Shown in pieces: positions 18,742 to 27,337 of a DNA stretch of 64,000 nucleotides. The stretch's first letter is position 1; every line of letters starts with the position of its first letter. Source of the DNA: Peteryoungia wuzhouensis (GTDB taxonomy: Bacteria > Pseudomonadota > Alphaproteobacteria > Rhizobiales > Rhizobiaceae); NCBI RefSeq assembly GCF_003205195.1, contig NZ_QJRY01000004.1:1-64000 (forward strand). Direction: 5' to 3'. Under the pieces are notes generated by a model. It ran no database searches. It was not told the DNA's origin and was given only the letters and a program-made list of their open reading frames with translations. Position numbers and translations under genes: made by a program.

Positions 18742-18777
18742 AACGCCCGCAGTTTGTCGCTGCGGGCGTTTTTTTTC
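18742..18777 (+). terminator. Rho-independent terminator after the tautomerase gene
   Basis: AACGCCCGCAG (18742-18752) pairs perfectly with CTGCGGGCGTT (18760-18770) and is followed by a run of T residues to 18776. A textbook intrinsic terminator. Confidence 0.93.
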
Positions 18778-18819
18778 TCTCGAATTGTTCCCACGCCGTA
18801 GCCGGGATCTTCTGCCGTC

Positions 18820-20316
18820 TCAGTCGGCCTTGTTGCGGCGGGCCGGGAAGAGGATGATGTCGCGGATCGACGGGGCGTTGGTCAAAAGCATGATCAGTCG
18901 GTCGACGCCGATGCCGAGGCCGCCGGCGGGCGGCATGCCCTGGTCGATCGCATCGAGGAATTCGTCGTCGAGCTGCTTGTCCTTTTCGCCGCGCGAATGG
19001 GCCTGTTCGAGCTGCTCGACCATGCGCTTGCGCTGCTCTTCCGGGTCATTCAACTCGGAAAACGCGTTGCCGACTTCCCAGGCGTTGCAATAGGTCTCGA
19101 AGCGTTCGACGAGGCGCGGTTCGCCCGGCACTTCCTTGGCGAAGGGCGAGATGTCTTTCGGGAAATGCGTGACGTGGCTCGGCTGGATCAGCGTGCCCTC
19201 GACCTTCTCCTCGAAGATGAAGGCCAGGCATTCGCCCCAGGTCCAGTCCTTCTCGACGGCAAAACCGGCGGCCTTGGCGGCGGTGCGGGCTTCTTCGTCG
19301 GTCTTCATCGCGAGGAAGTCGATGCCGGTCGCTTCTTTGACGGCATCCGGCATGGGCACGCGCTTGAACGGACCCTTGAAGGAGATCTGCTTGTCGCCGA
19401 AGGTGACCTCGGGCGTGCCGTGGATCGAGACGGCGAGCGTCTCGAACAGCCGCTCGACGAGGCCCATGATGTCCTCGTAGTCGGCATAGGCCCAGTAGCA
19501 TTCCATCATGGTGAATTCGGGATTGTGGCGGGTCGACACACCTTCGTTGCGGAAGTTGCGGTTGACCTCGAAGACCTTGTCGGCGAGGCCCGAGACCAGC
19601 GTGCGCTTGAGGAACAGTTCCGGCGCGATGCGCAGATACATGTCCATCTTCAGCGTGTTGTGGAAGGTCTTGAACGGATCGGCGGTGGCGCCGCCATAGA
19701 CCGTCTGCAGCATGGGGGTCTCGACTTCGAGGAAGCCTTCGCCCTCCATGAAACGGCGAAGCCCGGAGATGATCTTCGAGCGCTGCAGGAAGCGGAGCTT
19801 GGAATCCTCGTTGGTGAGGATGTCGAGGTGGCGCTTGCGGTAGCGCAGCTCGATGTCGGAGAGGCCATGATACTTCTCCGGCATCGGGAGCAGCGTCTTG
19901 GTCAGCATGGTGATTTCATGGGCGTTGATGGTGAGTTCGCCGCGCTTGGTGCGGCGCACCTGGCCCTTGACGCCGATGATGTCGCCGAGGTCGATCATCG
20001 GCAGCAGCGCGCGGGCTTCTTCCGGCGTCGTGTCCTTGTGGGAGAAGATCTGGATCTTGCCGGAGGCGTCATGGATGTCCATGAACATGCCGGAATTGCG
20101 CGAGGAATAGACGCGACCGGCGACCGTGATGATGTCATCAGACGTTTCGTCCAGCTCAAGCCCTGCGTATTTCTCGGCGAATTCCGCGTTCGTCATCGTG
20201 CGGTGGAAATGCGCCGGATAGACGTCGCCGACCTGTTCGCGCAGCAGCGCGAGTTTCTGGCGGCGGACTTCCGTCGGGTCGGAGGAGAGGGCGGTTTCGG
20301 GTGTCTGTTCGGTCAT
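18820..20316 (-). CDS. lysS: Lysyl-tRNA synthetase, class II
   Basis: A 498-residue class II aminoacyl-tRNA synthetase charging tRNA-Lys. An N-terminal OB-fold anticodon domain (ITVAGRVYSSRNSGMFMDIH) is followed by motif 2 FRNEGVSTRHNPEFTMME and motif 3 GGLGIGVDRLIML. The start MTEQTPETA at 20316 gives the usual family length; an ATG at 20343 is also in frame. gltX lies upstream on the same strand, separated by the large inverted repeat. Confidence 0.93.
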   Translation of the reverse strand: MTEQTPETALSSDPTEVRRQKLALLREQVGDVYPAHFHRTMTNAEFAEKYAGLELDETSDDIITVAGRVYSSRNSGMFMDIHDASGKIQIFSHKDTTPEEARALLPMIDLGDIIGVKGQVRRTKRGELTINAHEITMLTKTLLPMPEKYHGLSDIELRYRKRHLDILTNEDSKLRFLQRSKIISGLRRFMEGEGFLEVETPMLQTVYGGATADPFKTFHNTLKMDMYLRIAPELFLKRTLVSGLADKVFEVNRNFRNEGVSTRHNPEFTMMECYWAYADYEDIMGLVERLFETLAVSIHGTPEVTFGDKQISFKGPFKRVPMPDAVKEATGIDFLAMKTDEEARTAAKAAGFAVEKDWTWGECLAFIFEEKVEGTLIQPSHVTHFPKDISPFAKEVPGEPRLVERFETYCNAWEVGNAFSELNDPEEQRKRMVEQLEQAHSRGEKDKQLDDEFLDAIDQGMPPAGGLGIGVDRLIMLLTNAPSIRDIILFPARRNKAD

Positions 20317-20354
20317 CGTGTGTTTGCCTTCGGCGGCTGTCATCGTTTCGGTCA

Positions 20355-20525
20355 CCCCCCTCTGCCCTGCCGGGCATCTCCCCCTCAAGGGGGGAGATCG
20401 GTTGGGGGTACGCTCATTGCTTCCCTCCCGCGTCGCTGCCGACAGAGTGTGAGTTTGAGGCACGGGGCCGGCCACTCGATAATCTCCCCCCTTGAGGGGG
20501 AGATGCCCGGCAGGGCAGAGGGGGG
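20355..20525. repeat. Perfect 44-bp inverted repeat between gltX and lysS
   Basis: Bases 20355-20398 are the exact reverse complement of 20482-20525, with 83 bp between the arms. Each arm also contains its own CTCCCCCTCAAGGGGGGAG-type hairpin. The element starts 39 bases upstream of lysS and would fold into a very stable stem in read-through transcripts. No flanking target duplication is obvious. Confidence 0.9.
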
Positions 20526-20561
20526 TATTCAGTGCGCCGCCAATTGAGGCGACACGGCATC

Positions 20562-22019
20562 TTAGTTGGCGGCACCCGCCATCGCGGTCAGCACCTGGAT
20601 CGCCACCTTCAACCGCTGGCGCACGACCGAGCGGCCGAGCAGCGCCATCGAGTCAAACAGCGGCAGCGAGCGCTGGCTGCCGGAGACGGCGACGAAGAGC
20701 GGCGGGGTGACGACGCGGAGTTTCTTGCCCATGCGCTCGGAAATCGCGCGGAGTTCCTCCTCGATGGTCGCCACGTTCCATTCGAGGATCTTTTCGAGAT
20801 CCGCCTGAGCCGTCGTGACGATTTCGAGCGTCTCGGCCGGGCTGGTCTTCAGGCCACCGAAGGAGGCGGGTGTCAGGCCGACGTCGTTCGCCAGCAGGAA
20901 GCCGGCGAGCGGCGGGACTTCGCCGAGCTTGGTGACGCGGCTCTGGGCGAGCTTCAGGCCTTCGACGAGACGATCATTCTCCATCGACCAGTCGAGCACG
21001 CGGGCAACGAAATCTTCCGGCGACAGTTTCTCGCGCAGCCAGCGGCCGTTCAGCCAGTCGAGCTTCTGGATGTCGAAGATCGCGCCGGCCTTGGAGAGAT
21101 TGTCGGGATCGAACTTTTCGATCAGCTCGTCCATGGTCAACAGTTCTTCGCCTTCGGCGATCTGGATGAAGAACAGGCCGAGGAAGTTCATCAGCGCTTC
21201 CGGCAGATAGCCGAGGGCCGAGTAATAGGAGATCGAGGTCGGGTTCTTGCGCTTCGACAGCTTCGACTTGTCGTGATTGCGCATCAGCGACAGGTGCATG
21301 AAGACAGGCGGCTCGAGACCGAGATGCTTGTAGATCAGGATGTGCTTCGGCACGGATGCCAGCCACTCCTCGCCACGGGCGACGTGGGTGATCTTCATCA
21401 GGTGGTCGTCGACGACGTTTGCCATGTGATAGGTCGGCATGCCGTCGGCCTTGAGCAGAACCTGCATGTCGACGCTTTCCCACGGGATCGAGACATCGCC
21501 ATAGACGCCGTCGTGGAAGTCGCAGGAGCCTTCGGTCGGCACCTTCAGGCGCACGACATGCGGCTCGCCGGCTTCGACACGGGCGGTGACTTCCTCGGCC
21601 TTCAGATGCAGGCAGAGGCCGTCATAACCCGGCGGCTTGCCGGCGGCGCGCTGGGCTTCGCGCATGCTCTCCAGGCGCTCGGGCGTGCAGAAACAGCGGA
21701 AGGCACCGCCGTCGCGCAGCATCTGGTCAACGAAGGGGCGGTAGATGTCCTTGCGCTCGGACTGGCGGTAGGGGCCGTAAGCGCCGCCGACATCGGGACC
21801 TTCCGACCAGGTGAGGCCGGTCCATTTCAGCGCGTCCAGAACCTTCTGCTCGAATTCGGCCGTGGAACGGGTGGCGTCGGTGTCCTCGATGCGCAGGATG
21901 AACTCGCCGCCGAATTTCTTGGCGAAGAGGTAGTTGAACAGCGCGATATAGGCGGTGCCGACATGGGGTTCGCCGGTGGGGGAGGGTGCGATGCGGACGC
22001 GGACGCCTGATGTGGTCAT
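20562..22019 (-). CDS. gltX: Glutamyl-tRNA synthetase
   Basis: A 485-residue class I synthetase charging tRNA-Glu. The HIGH-type motif is APSPTGEPHVGTA near the N-terminus and the KMSKS-type motif is KLSKRK. ILRIEDTDATRS is a further family block. Alphaproteobacteria often carry two GluRS paralogues, so this may be one of two. The ATG at 22019 gives the normal N-terminus. Confidence 0.92.
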   Translation of the reverse strand: MTTSGVRVRIAPSPTGEPHVGTAYIALFNYLFAKKFGGEFILRIEDTDATRSTAEFEQKVLDALKWTGLTWSEGPDVGGAYGPYRQSERKDIYRPFVDQMLRDGGAFRCFCTPERLESMREAQRAAGKPPGYDGLCLHLKAEEVTARVEAGEPHVVRLKVPTEGSCDFHDGVYGDVSIPWESVDMQVLLKADGMPTYHMANVVDDHLMKITHVARGEEWLASVPKHILIYKHLGLEPPVFMHLSLMRNHDKSKLSKRKNPTSISYYSALGYLPEALMNFLGLFFIQIAEGEELLTMDELIEKFDPDNLSKAGAIFDIQKLDWLNGRWLREKLSPEDFVARVLDWSMENDRLVEGLKLAQSRVTKLGEVPPLAGFLLANDVGLTPASFGGLKTSPAETLEIVTTAQADLEKILEWNVATIEEELRAISERMGKKLRVVTPPLFVAVSGSQRSLPLFDSMALLGRSVVRQRLKVAIQVLTAMAGAAN

Positions 22020-22485
22020 GGAATTCAGCTCGTGGTGCGTGCGGGGGACCTGGCGCTCAGGCGCCGGATCGGGACAATGTGCGAAATCAGTGCGGTGGCA
22101 GGCCGGAAACAGGCAAGGGAACAGCGATGCGCAAGCCGGTTCCACCGCTGGGCCTTAGGCCATATTCAGGCCCTTGCGTCAAGAAAAACCACGGATCCGG
22201 GCTGGGGCGCGCGGGCGGCTGAAAAAATCTTCAAATTATTTTGTCCGACCCGGAACCCGAAGGCGGCCTCGGCGTTCTTGTGACAGAGCGCAGGCCGTGC
22301 CAACCGGACGCGACGGACAAGGGGAACACGGGAGTTTTTCCGGTTTCTTCCCGTGGCCAACGAAATGGCAGGCGAGCCCCTTAACCGTCCGGCCTGCGCT
22401 CTCCCCCAAGTCCCCGCCCCAAAGGAAAACCTGCGTCCCGCCGACGCAGGTTTTTCTTTGCGCGGTTTTTATTGCCGTTGCCGGT
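22020..22485. other. Intergenic region upstream of gltX, no gene seen
   Basis: About 466 bases without a supported gene. They include an AT-rich block near 22222-22246 suitable for a promoter and the bidirectional terminator at 22426-22455. A plus-strand small RNA ending at that terminator is possible but not shown. Confidence 0.4.
22426..22455. terminator. Bidirectional intrinsic terminator
   Basis: AAAACCTGCGTC (ending 22437) pairs with GACGCAGGTTTTT (22443-22455). A/T tracts on both sides make it work on either strand. On the minus strand it lies 30 bases after the SLC13 permease stop. Confidence 0.85.
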
Positions 22486-24252
22486 TTACTGCACCGGCCA
22501 GACCATCAGCAGCGCGGGGACCGACACCAGCACGATCAGGATCGACAAGGGCAGGCCGAGCTTCGGATAATCCGAGAACTTGTAGCCGCCCGGACCCATG
22601 ACCAGCGTGTTGCACTGGTGGCCGATGGGGGTGAGGAAGTCACAGCCGGCGCCGATGGCAACCGCCATCAGGAAGGCTTCCGGCTTGTAGCCGAGGCCGG
22701 TGGCGAAGCTTGCGGCGATCGGGGCCATGACGAGAACGGTCGCGGCGTTGTTGAGGAAGGGCGTGACGGCCATGGCCGTCAGCAGGATCATGGCGACCGC
22801 ACCCCAGGCCGGCATGCCGCCGGCAGCCGCATTGAGCCAGCCGGCAATGACGTCGCTGCCGCCGGAGGTGCGCAACGTGTCGGCCACCGGGATCAGGGCT
22901 GCGAGCATGACGAGGATCGGGCCATCGACGGCGCGGTAGACTTCGCTGACCGGAATGACGCCGAAGGCCACCATGGCGAGCGCTGCCGTGAAGAAGGCCA
23001 TGGCGACGGGTGCGATGCCGAGCGCCGTCGCGCCCATGGCGACCACCAGGATGGCGAGCGGAATGAGCACGTTGCGGCTGGTGCCGAGCAGGATCTCGCG
23101 CTCGGCCAGCGGCAGGCAGCCGAGTTCGGTCAGGATCGACGGCATCTGGGCGCGGAGGCCCTGGAGCAGCACGACGTCGCCGGAGCGCAGCGTGAGCTGG
23201 CCAAGACGTTCGCGGATGCGCTTGCCCTGCCGGCTGACGGCGAGCAGGTTGACGCCATGGGTGTGGACGAGGGACAGCTCCTGGGCCGTCTGGCCGATCA
23301 GAGGTGAGCCGCGCCCGATCACGGCTTCGATCGAGGACAGGTCGCCACGAATGACATTCGGTTTGGCATGCCCGGCGAGGCTCAGATTGCCCTGAGAGAC
23401 GATCCGGTCGAGCGCCTCGGAGGGGCCTTCGAGCAGGAGAATGTCTTCCGCATGCAGCAGGATGTCCGGGAAAGGCGACAGCCGCGTCTCGCCGCGCAGC
23501 ACTGCAGAGGCGGTGACCTCACCCTCGGCGATCTTGAGGAGCTGGTGCAGCGGCTTCAGCACGAAGGGCGATTGCGCCAGGATATGGGCTTCGGTTGCAA
23601 AGCTTGAGCCTTCCAGCGCTTCCTGAAGCGAGGGGTTCTGGTTTTCGCGGCGCGGCACCAGCCAGTAGAAGAAGATCAGGAAGATAATGCCGGCCACGGC
23701 AAGCGTGGCGCCGACGGGCGTGAAGTCGAACATGGTGAAGGGTTCGCCGGTCAGTTCCTGGCGCAGCCGCGAGACCGCGATATTGGGCGAGGTGCCGATC
23801 TGCGTCATCAGGCCGCCGAGCAGGGCCGAGAAGGCCATGGGCATCAGGAAGACCGAAGGCGGTACATTGGAGCGCCGGGCAAACTGGAAGGCGACCGGCA
23901 TCATGATCGCCAGCGCGCCGATGTTCTTGATGAAGGCCGAGAGCACCGTCACGGTGATCAGCAGCAGGAGCATCTGGCCGTGCAGGGAGGATAGGGCCGG
24001 GAAGAACCGCTTGATGGCGAGATCGACGACGCCCGAGCGGGCAACCCCGGCGCTGACCACAAGCGCGCTGCCGACGATGATCACCAGGTCGTCCGAGAAG
24101 CCCGAAAAGGCGTCGCTCGGCGACAGAAGGCCAAGCGAGACCGCAGCGATGAGTGCGACGCAGGCGACCACGTCATAGCGGAACTTTTCCCAGAGGAAGG
24201 CCGCCATCATGACGGCGATGAGGCCGAAGGCGAGAATTTGCTCTGATGTCAT
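22486..24252 (-). CDS. SLC13/DASS family permease with RCK_C domains
   Basis: A 588-residue membrane protein. Hydrophobic helices occupy residues about 1-190 and 380-588, with a soluble insert of about 190 residues carrying two TrkA-C (RCK_C) type modules. The typical motifs are IGTSPN in the first half and a GAGCDFLTPIGHQCN block in the second. Transporters of this layout move sulfate, dicarboxylates or related anions with sodium. ATG at 24252 is preferred over the long upstream extension. The substrate cannot be told from sequence. Confidence 0.85.
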   Translation of the reverse strand: MTSEQILAFGLIAVMMAAFLWEKFRYDVVACVALIAAVSLGLLSPSDAFSGFSDDLVIIVGSALVVSAGVARSGVVDLAIKRFFPALSSLHGQMLLLLITVTVLSAFIKNIGALAIMMPVAFQFARRSNVPPSVFLMPMAFSALLGGLMTQIGTSPNIAVSRLRQELTGEPFTMFDFTPVGATLAVAGIIFLIFFYWLVPRRENQNPSLQEALEGSSFATEAHILAQSPFVLKPLHQLLKIAEGEVTASAVLRGETRLSPFPDILLHAEDILLLEGPSEALDRIVSQGNLSLAGHAKPNVIRGDLSSIEAVIGRGSPLIGQTAQELSLVHTHGVNLLAVSRQGKRIRERLGQLTLRSGDVVLLQGLRAQMPSILTELGCLPLAEREILLGTSRNVLIPLAILVVAMGATALGIAPVAMAFFTAALAMVAFGVIPVSEVYRAVDGPILVMLAALIPVADTLRTSGGSDVIAGWLNAAAGGMPAWGAVAMILLTAMAVTPFLNNAATVLVMAPIAASFATGLGYKPEAFLMAVAIGAGCDFLTPIGHQCNTLVMGPGGYKFSDYPKLGLPLSILIVLVSVPALLMVWPVQ

Positions 24253-24391
24253 AAGGTCCCGGCCGGAATGCTGATTTGTGCCATTGTGCGCTACCAATCG
24301 CCCGCATGGCAATTGGTTCCTGCAAACGTCCATATCCGCCGAGCGCGCGTGTGTCGCGTGTCTCGTGCGGATATGGCGGTATCAGGCGCTG

Positions 24392-25150
24392 TCAGTGCAG
24401 CGTCGATTTGGCTTTGCGGTCGCTCGTTCGCTTGCGGCGCGCGAACATGTTCAACACTTCGACGAGGGCCGAGAAGGCCATGGCCGCGTAGATGTAGCCC
24501 TTGGGCACGTGGAAGCCCATGCCTTCGGCGATCAGCGTCGTGCCGATCATCAGCAGGAAGCCGAGGGCCAGCATGACGACCGTCGGGTTCTTGGCGATGA
24601 AGTTGGCGAGCGGTGTCGCTGCCAGCAGCATGACCGTGACGGCGGCGATGACGGCGATGACCATGATCGGCAGATGCGGCGTCATGCCGACGGCGGTGAT
24701 GATGCTGTCGATCGAGAAGACGAGGTCGAGCAGCAGGATCTGGCCGATGGCGCTGGCGAAGGTGGTCGTGGCGGAGGAGGCGATGAAATCCTCCTCATGG
24801 TCGACCGGATCGACGCTGTGATGGATTTCCTTCGTCGCCTTCCAGACGAGGAAGAGACCACCGGCGATCAGGATCAGATCCTTCCAGGAGAAACCGTGGC
24901 CGAAGAGTTCGAAGATCGGGGTGGTCAGCTGCACGATCCAGGCGACGGTGCCGAGCAAAGCGAGGCGCATGACGAGCGCCAGACCAATGCCGATGCGGCG
25001 GGCGCGTTCGCGCATCTCTTCCGGCAGCTTGTTGGTCAGGATCGAGATGAAGATCAGGTTGTCGATGCCGAGCACGACCTCCATGACCACGAGTGTCACC
25101 AGGGCGACCCAGGCGGTGGGGTCCTGAAGAAGCGGAAGATAGTCCTGCAT
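24392..25150 (-). CDS. TerC family integral membrane protein
   Basis: A 252-residue protein with about seven hydrophobic helices. The family signature is [15 protein letters not shown] near the N-terminus and [15 protein letters not shown] in the middle, each with a membrane acidic residue. Some TerC proteins export manganese to metallate secreted enzymes; others were named from tellurite resistance. A metal role fits the nearby sit genes but is inference. The ATG at 25150 begins MQDYLPLL, the usual family start. Confidence 0.88.
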   Translation of the reverse strand: MQDYLPLLQDPTAWVALVTLVVMEVVLGIDNLIFISILTNKLPEEMRERARRIGIGLALVMRLALLGTVAWIVQLTTPIFELFGHGFSWKDLILIAGGLFLVWKATKEIHHSVDPVDHEEDFIASSATTTFASAIGQILLLDLVFSIDSIITAVGMTPHLPIMVIAVIAAVTVMLLAATPLANFIAKNPTVVMLALGFLLMIGTTLIAEGMGFHVPKGYIYAAMAFSALVEVLNMFARRKRTSDRKAKSTLH

Positions 25151-25237
25151 GTTTTTGGGTTCCGTGCGCGAGGGTGAGCGACGGTGGATGTGGGGCAAAA
25201 CATCGCAGTTGGCAAGGCCACGTGACGTGGCAATGCG

Positions 25238-25933
25238 TCAGGAAATGTCGGGCTTGCGCCGGTAGGCGGCCATGAAGACGGCGCGACCGCCGTCGATCAC
25301 GCGCTCAATCTCCTCCATCGGCGGCGTTTCGGCGATCTCGTTGAACAGCCGGCCCTTCATGTAGGCGCCGGTTACAAGCTCGATATACTGCATCGCGGCG
25401 AGCGACGTATCGGCGATGTCGAAGTAGCCCGACTTTACGTGAACCTCGAGATAGTCCTTCAGGATCGTGCGCGCATTGCTGGGCGACGAGGCGAAGAAAC
25501 GCTGACAGAGCGTCGGCATGCGGTCGACCAGGCCGAGCAGGATGCGCATGGCCGGAATCATTTCCGATTCAAAGATTTGCCGGATGAAAGCCAGGCCGAA
25601 CTGGCGCAGGCCCTCTTCGGGATCGGGGTGGTGGGCGAGCAGGTCGCGGATGCTTTCGGCAAACAGACCCTTGGCCCGTTCGATCAGGGCTGCGAAGAGT
25701 TCTTCCTTGCTCTGGAAGTAGACATAGATGGTGCCCTTGGAGACGCCGGCTTCCCGCGTCACGTCGTTCATGCTGGCGGCGTCATACCCCATCTTCATGA
25801 AAACGCGGTGCGCGCCGTCCAGGATCTGGCCGCGCTTGATGGGGTCTGCGCCTGCCGCAAACCGGCCCATGCCGGCCGTCGGGGCGGCAACGCATTCCGG
25901 TATCATCTGCTGGTCAATGCTCAGTTTTGACAT
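25238..25933 (-). CDS. TetR/AcrR family repressor
   Basis: A 231-residue TetR-type regulator. The DNA-binding domain runs from about residue 30 to 85 (GQILDGAHRVFMKMGYDAAS, then VSKGTIYVYFQSKEELF), followed by an all-helical ligand-binding domain with the TetR C-terminal pattern of the AcrR group. Start ATG at 25933. It is divergent from an EmrAB-like pump and likely represses it; a palindromic operator lies between them. Confidence 0.9.
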   Translation of the reverse strand: MSKLSIDQQMIPECVAAPTAGMGRFAAGADPIKRGQILDGAHRVFMKMGYDAASMNDVTREAGVSKGTIYVYFQSKEELFAALIERAKGLFAESIRDLLAHHPDPEEGLRQFGLAFIRQIFESEMIPAMRILLGLVDRMPTLCQRFFASSPSNARTILKDYLEVHVKSGYFDIADTSLAAMQYIELVTGAYMKGRLFNEIAETPPMEEIERVIDGGRAVFMAAYRRKPDIS

Positions 25934-26023
25934 GATTTGTCCAAATCTTAACGCTACCCGGCTCGAGAGTTCATCAGCCTCGTTGTTGCCCCTTGATATG
26001 AGGTACGGAAGTCTATATGTCAA

Positions 26024-26041
26024 TCGAACCGAACGGTTCAG
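26024..26041. promoter_or_regulatory. Candidate TetR operator
   Basis: GAACCGAACGGTTC at 26026-26039 is an inverted repeat with six-base arms (GAACCG/CGGTTC) in the 144-bp gap between the TetR gene and the divergent pump operon. TTCG elements flank it. The position overlaps the expected promoter of the pump genes. Confidence 0.6.
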
Positions 26042-26077
26042 TTCGAAAGTATTAACCCCATCCCTGGTCCTTTGCAC

Positions 26078-27301
26078 ATGTCCGTGACGCACAGATCCAC
26101 CGCCCTTCGTTCCACCTCCAGTCCCCTCGACCGGAATGAAGATGCGTCCGAGACGCAGCTCGAACCAGGGACCCCTTCGGCCGAAGCGCAGCCGGCTGCC
26201 GTGTCCCCGGCGCCAGCGGCAGAACACGTGGCGCAGCCCAAGAAACGCCGCAGCCCGGTGCTGCCGGTGGTGCTCGCCGTTCTGCTCGCGGGCGCAGGTT
26301 GGTACGGCTATGAATGGTGGACCAATGGCCGCTTCATGGTGTCGACGGAAGACGCCTATATCGAAGGTGACATCGCGATCATCTCGCCGAAGGTTTCCGG
26401 TTATGTCGAGAAGGTGAATGTCGACAGCAACCAGATCGTCCGCGCGGGCGATCCGCTGGTGACGCTCGACGGCGGCGATTACCGGATTGCCTATGAGCAG
26501 GCCGTTGCCAACAAGCAAAGCGCCGAACTGGCCGTCAAGCGGATCGATGCCCAGATCACGGGTGGCGAGGCCAGCGTGGCGCAGGCCAAGGCCCAGCTCG
26601 GCGCGCTGCAGGCGGCCGTGCGCGGCGCCCAGATCACCGAAAAGCGGGCCAGCGATCTCGCCGCCAAGTCTGTCGGTACGACGGCCGATCTCGACAATGC
26701 CAAGGTGCTTCTCGACCAGGCGAATGCCAACCTCGTTGCTGGGGAGGCGGCTGTCGCTTCGGCTGACGCCAATCTGAGCCTGTTGAAGGCGCAGCGCGAA
26801 GAAGCGCTGTCCAGCGTTCGGCTGCAGGACCTCGCCATCGAGAAGGCGCAGCGCGACCTCGACTTCACCGTGCTGAAGGCACCCTATGACGGCGTCGTCG
26901 GCAATCTCGCCGTCCAGGCCGGCGACCTGGTGTCGGCCGGCAAGCGGCTGGCCGCACTGGTGCCGACGAACGAGCTCTATATCGAGGCGAACTTCAAGGA
27001 AACGCAGATCGCGCATCTCGTACCCGGTTCCAAGGTCTCGATCCATGTCGATGCCTATGGCAAAGAGCCGCTGGAAGGCACAGTGACGTCGATCGCGCCG
27101 GCTTCGGGCGCCATCTTCTCGATGCTGCCGGCAGAAAATGCGACGGGCAACTTCACCAAGGTCGTGCAGCGCGTACCGGTGCGGATCGCTCTGCCGAAGG
27201 ATGCGCTGGCCGGTGGCCATCTGCGTGCCGGCCTCAGCGTCATCGTCGACGTCGATACTCGCACGGCGCCGGATGCCCAGGCGGTCGCGGCCAAGCAGTA
27301 A
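26078..27301 (+). CDS. HlyD/EmrA-type membrane fusion protein
   Basis: A 407-residue periplasmic adaptor. After a 58-residue cytoplasmic tail rich in Pro/Ala there is one membrane helix (SPVLPVVLAVLLAGAGWYGY). Next come a biotinyl-lipoyl-like half (YIEGDIAIISPKVSGYVEKV), a long alpha-helical hairpin (about 140-255) and the second lipoyl half (LKAPYDGVVGNLAVQAGDLV). ATG at 26078 is preferred over a TTG two codons before. It links the downstream transporter to an outer-membrane channel not encoded here. Confidence 0.9.
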   Translation: MSVTHRSTALRSTSSPLDRNEDASETQLEPGTPSAEAQPAAVSPAPAAEHVAQPKKRRSPVLPVVLAVLLAGAGWYGYEWWTNGRFMVSTEDAYIEGDIAIISPKVSGYVEKVNVDSNQIVRAGDPLVTLDGGDYRIAYEQAVANKQSAELAVKRIDAQITGGEASVAQAKAQLGALQAAVRGAQITEKRASDLAAKSVGTTADLDNAKVLLDQANANLVAGEAAVASADANLSLLKAQREEALSSVRLQDLAIEKAQRDLDFTVLKAPYDGVVGNLAVQAGDLVSAGKRLAALVPTNELYIEANFKETQIAHLVPGSKVSIHVDAYGKEPLEGTVTSIAPASGAIFSMLPAENATGNFTKVVQRVPVRIALPKDALAGGHLRAGLSVIVDVDTRTAPDAQAVAAKQ

Positions 27302-27337
27302 ACATTCGGTCGGGTTTCGTCTGGGAAAGGGCCTTCC

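Noticed and set aside
24252..25237. Manganese riboswitch (yybP-ykoY) before the TerC gene
   Set aside because: The 87-base region upstream shows none of the conserved riboswitch loops that I could recognise.
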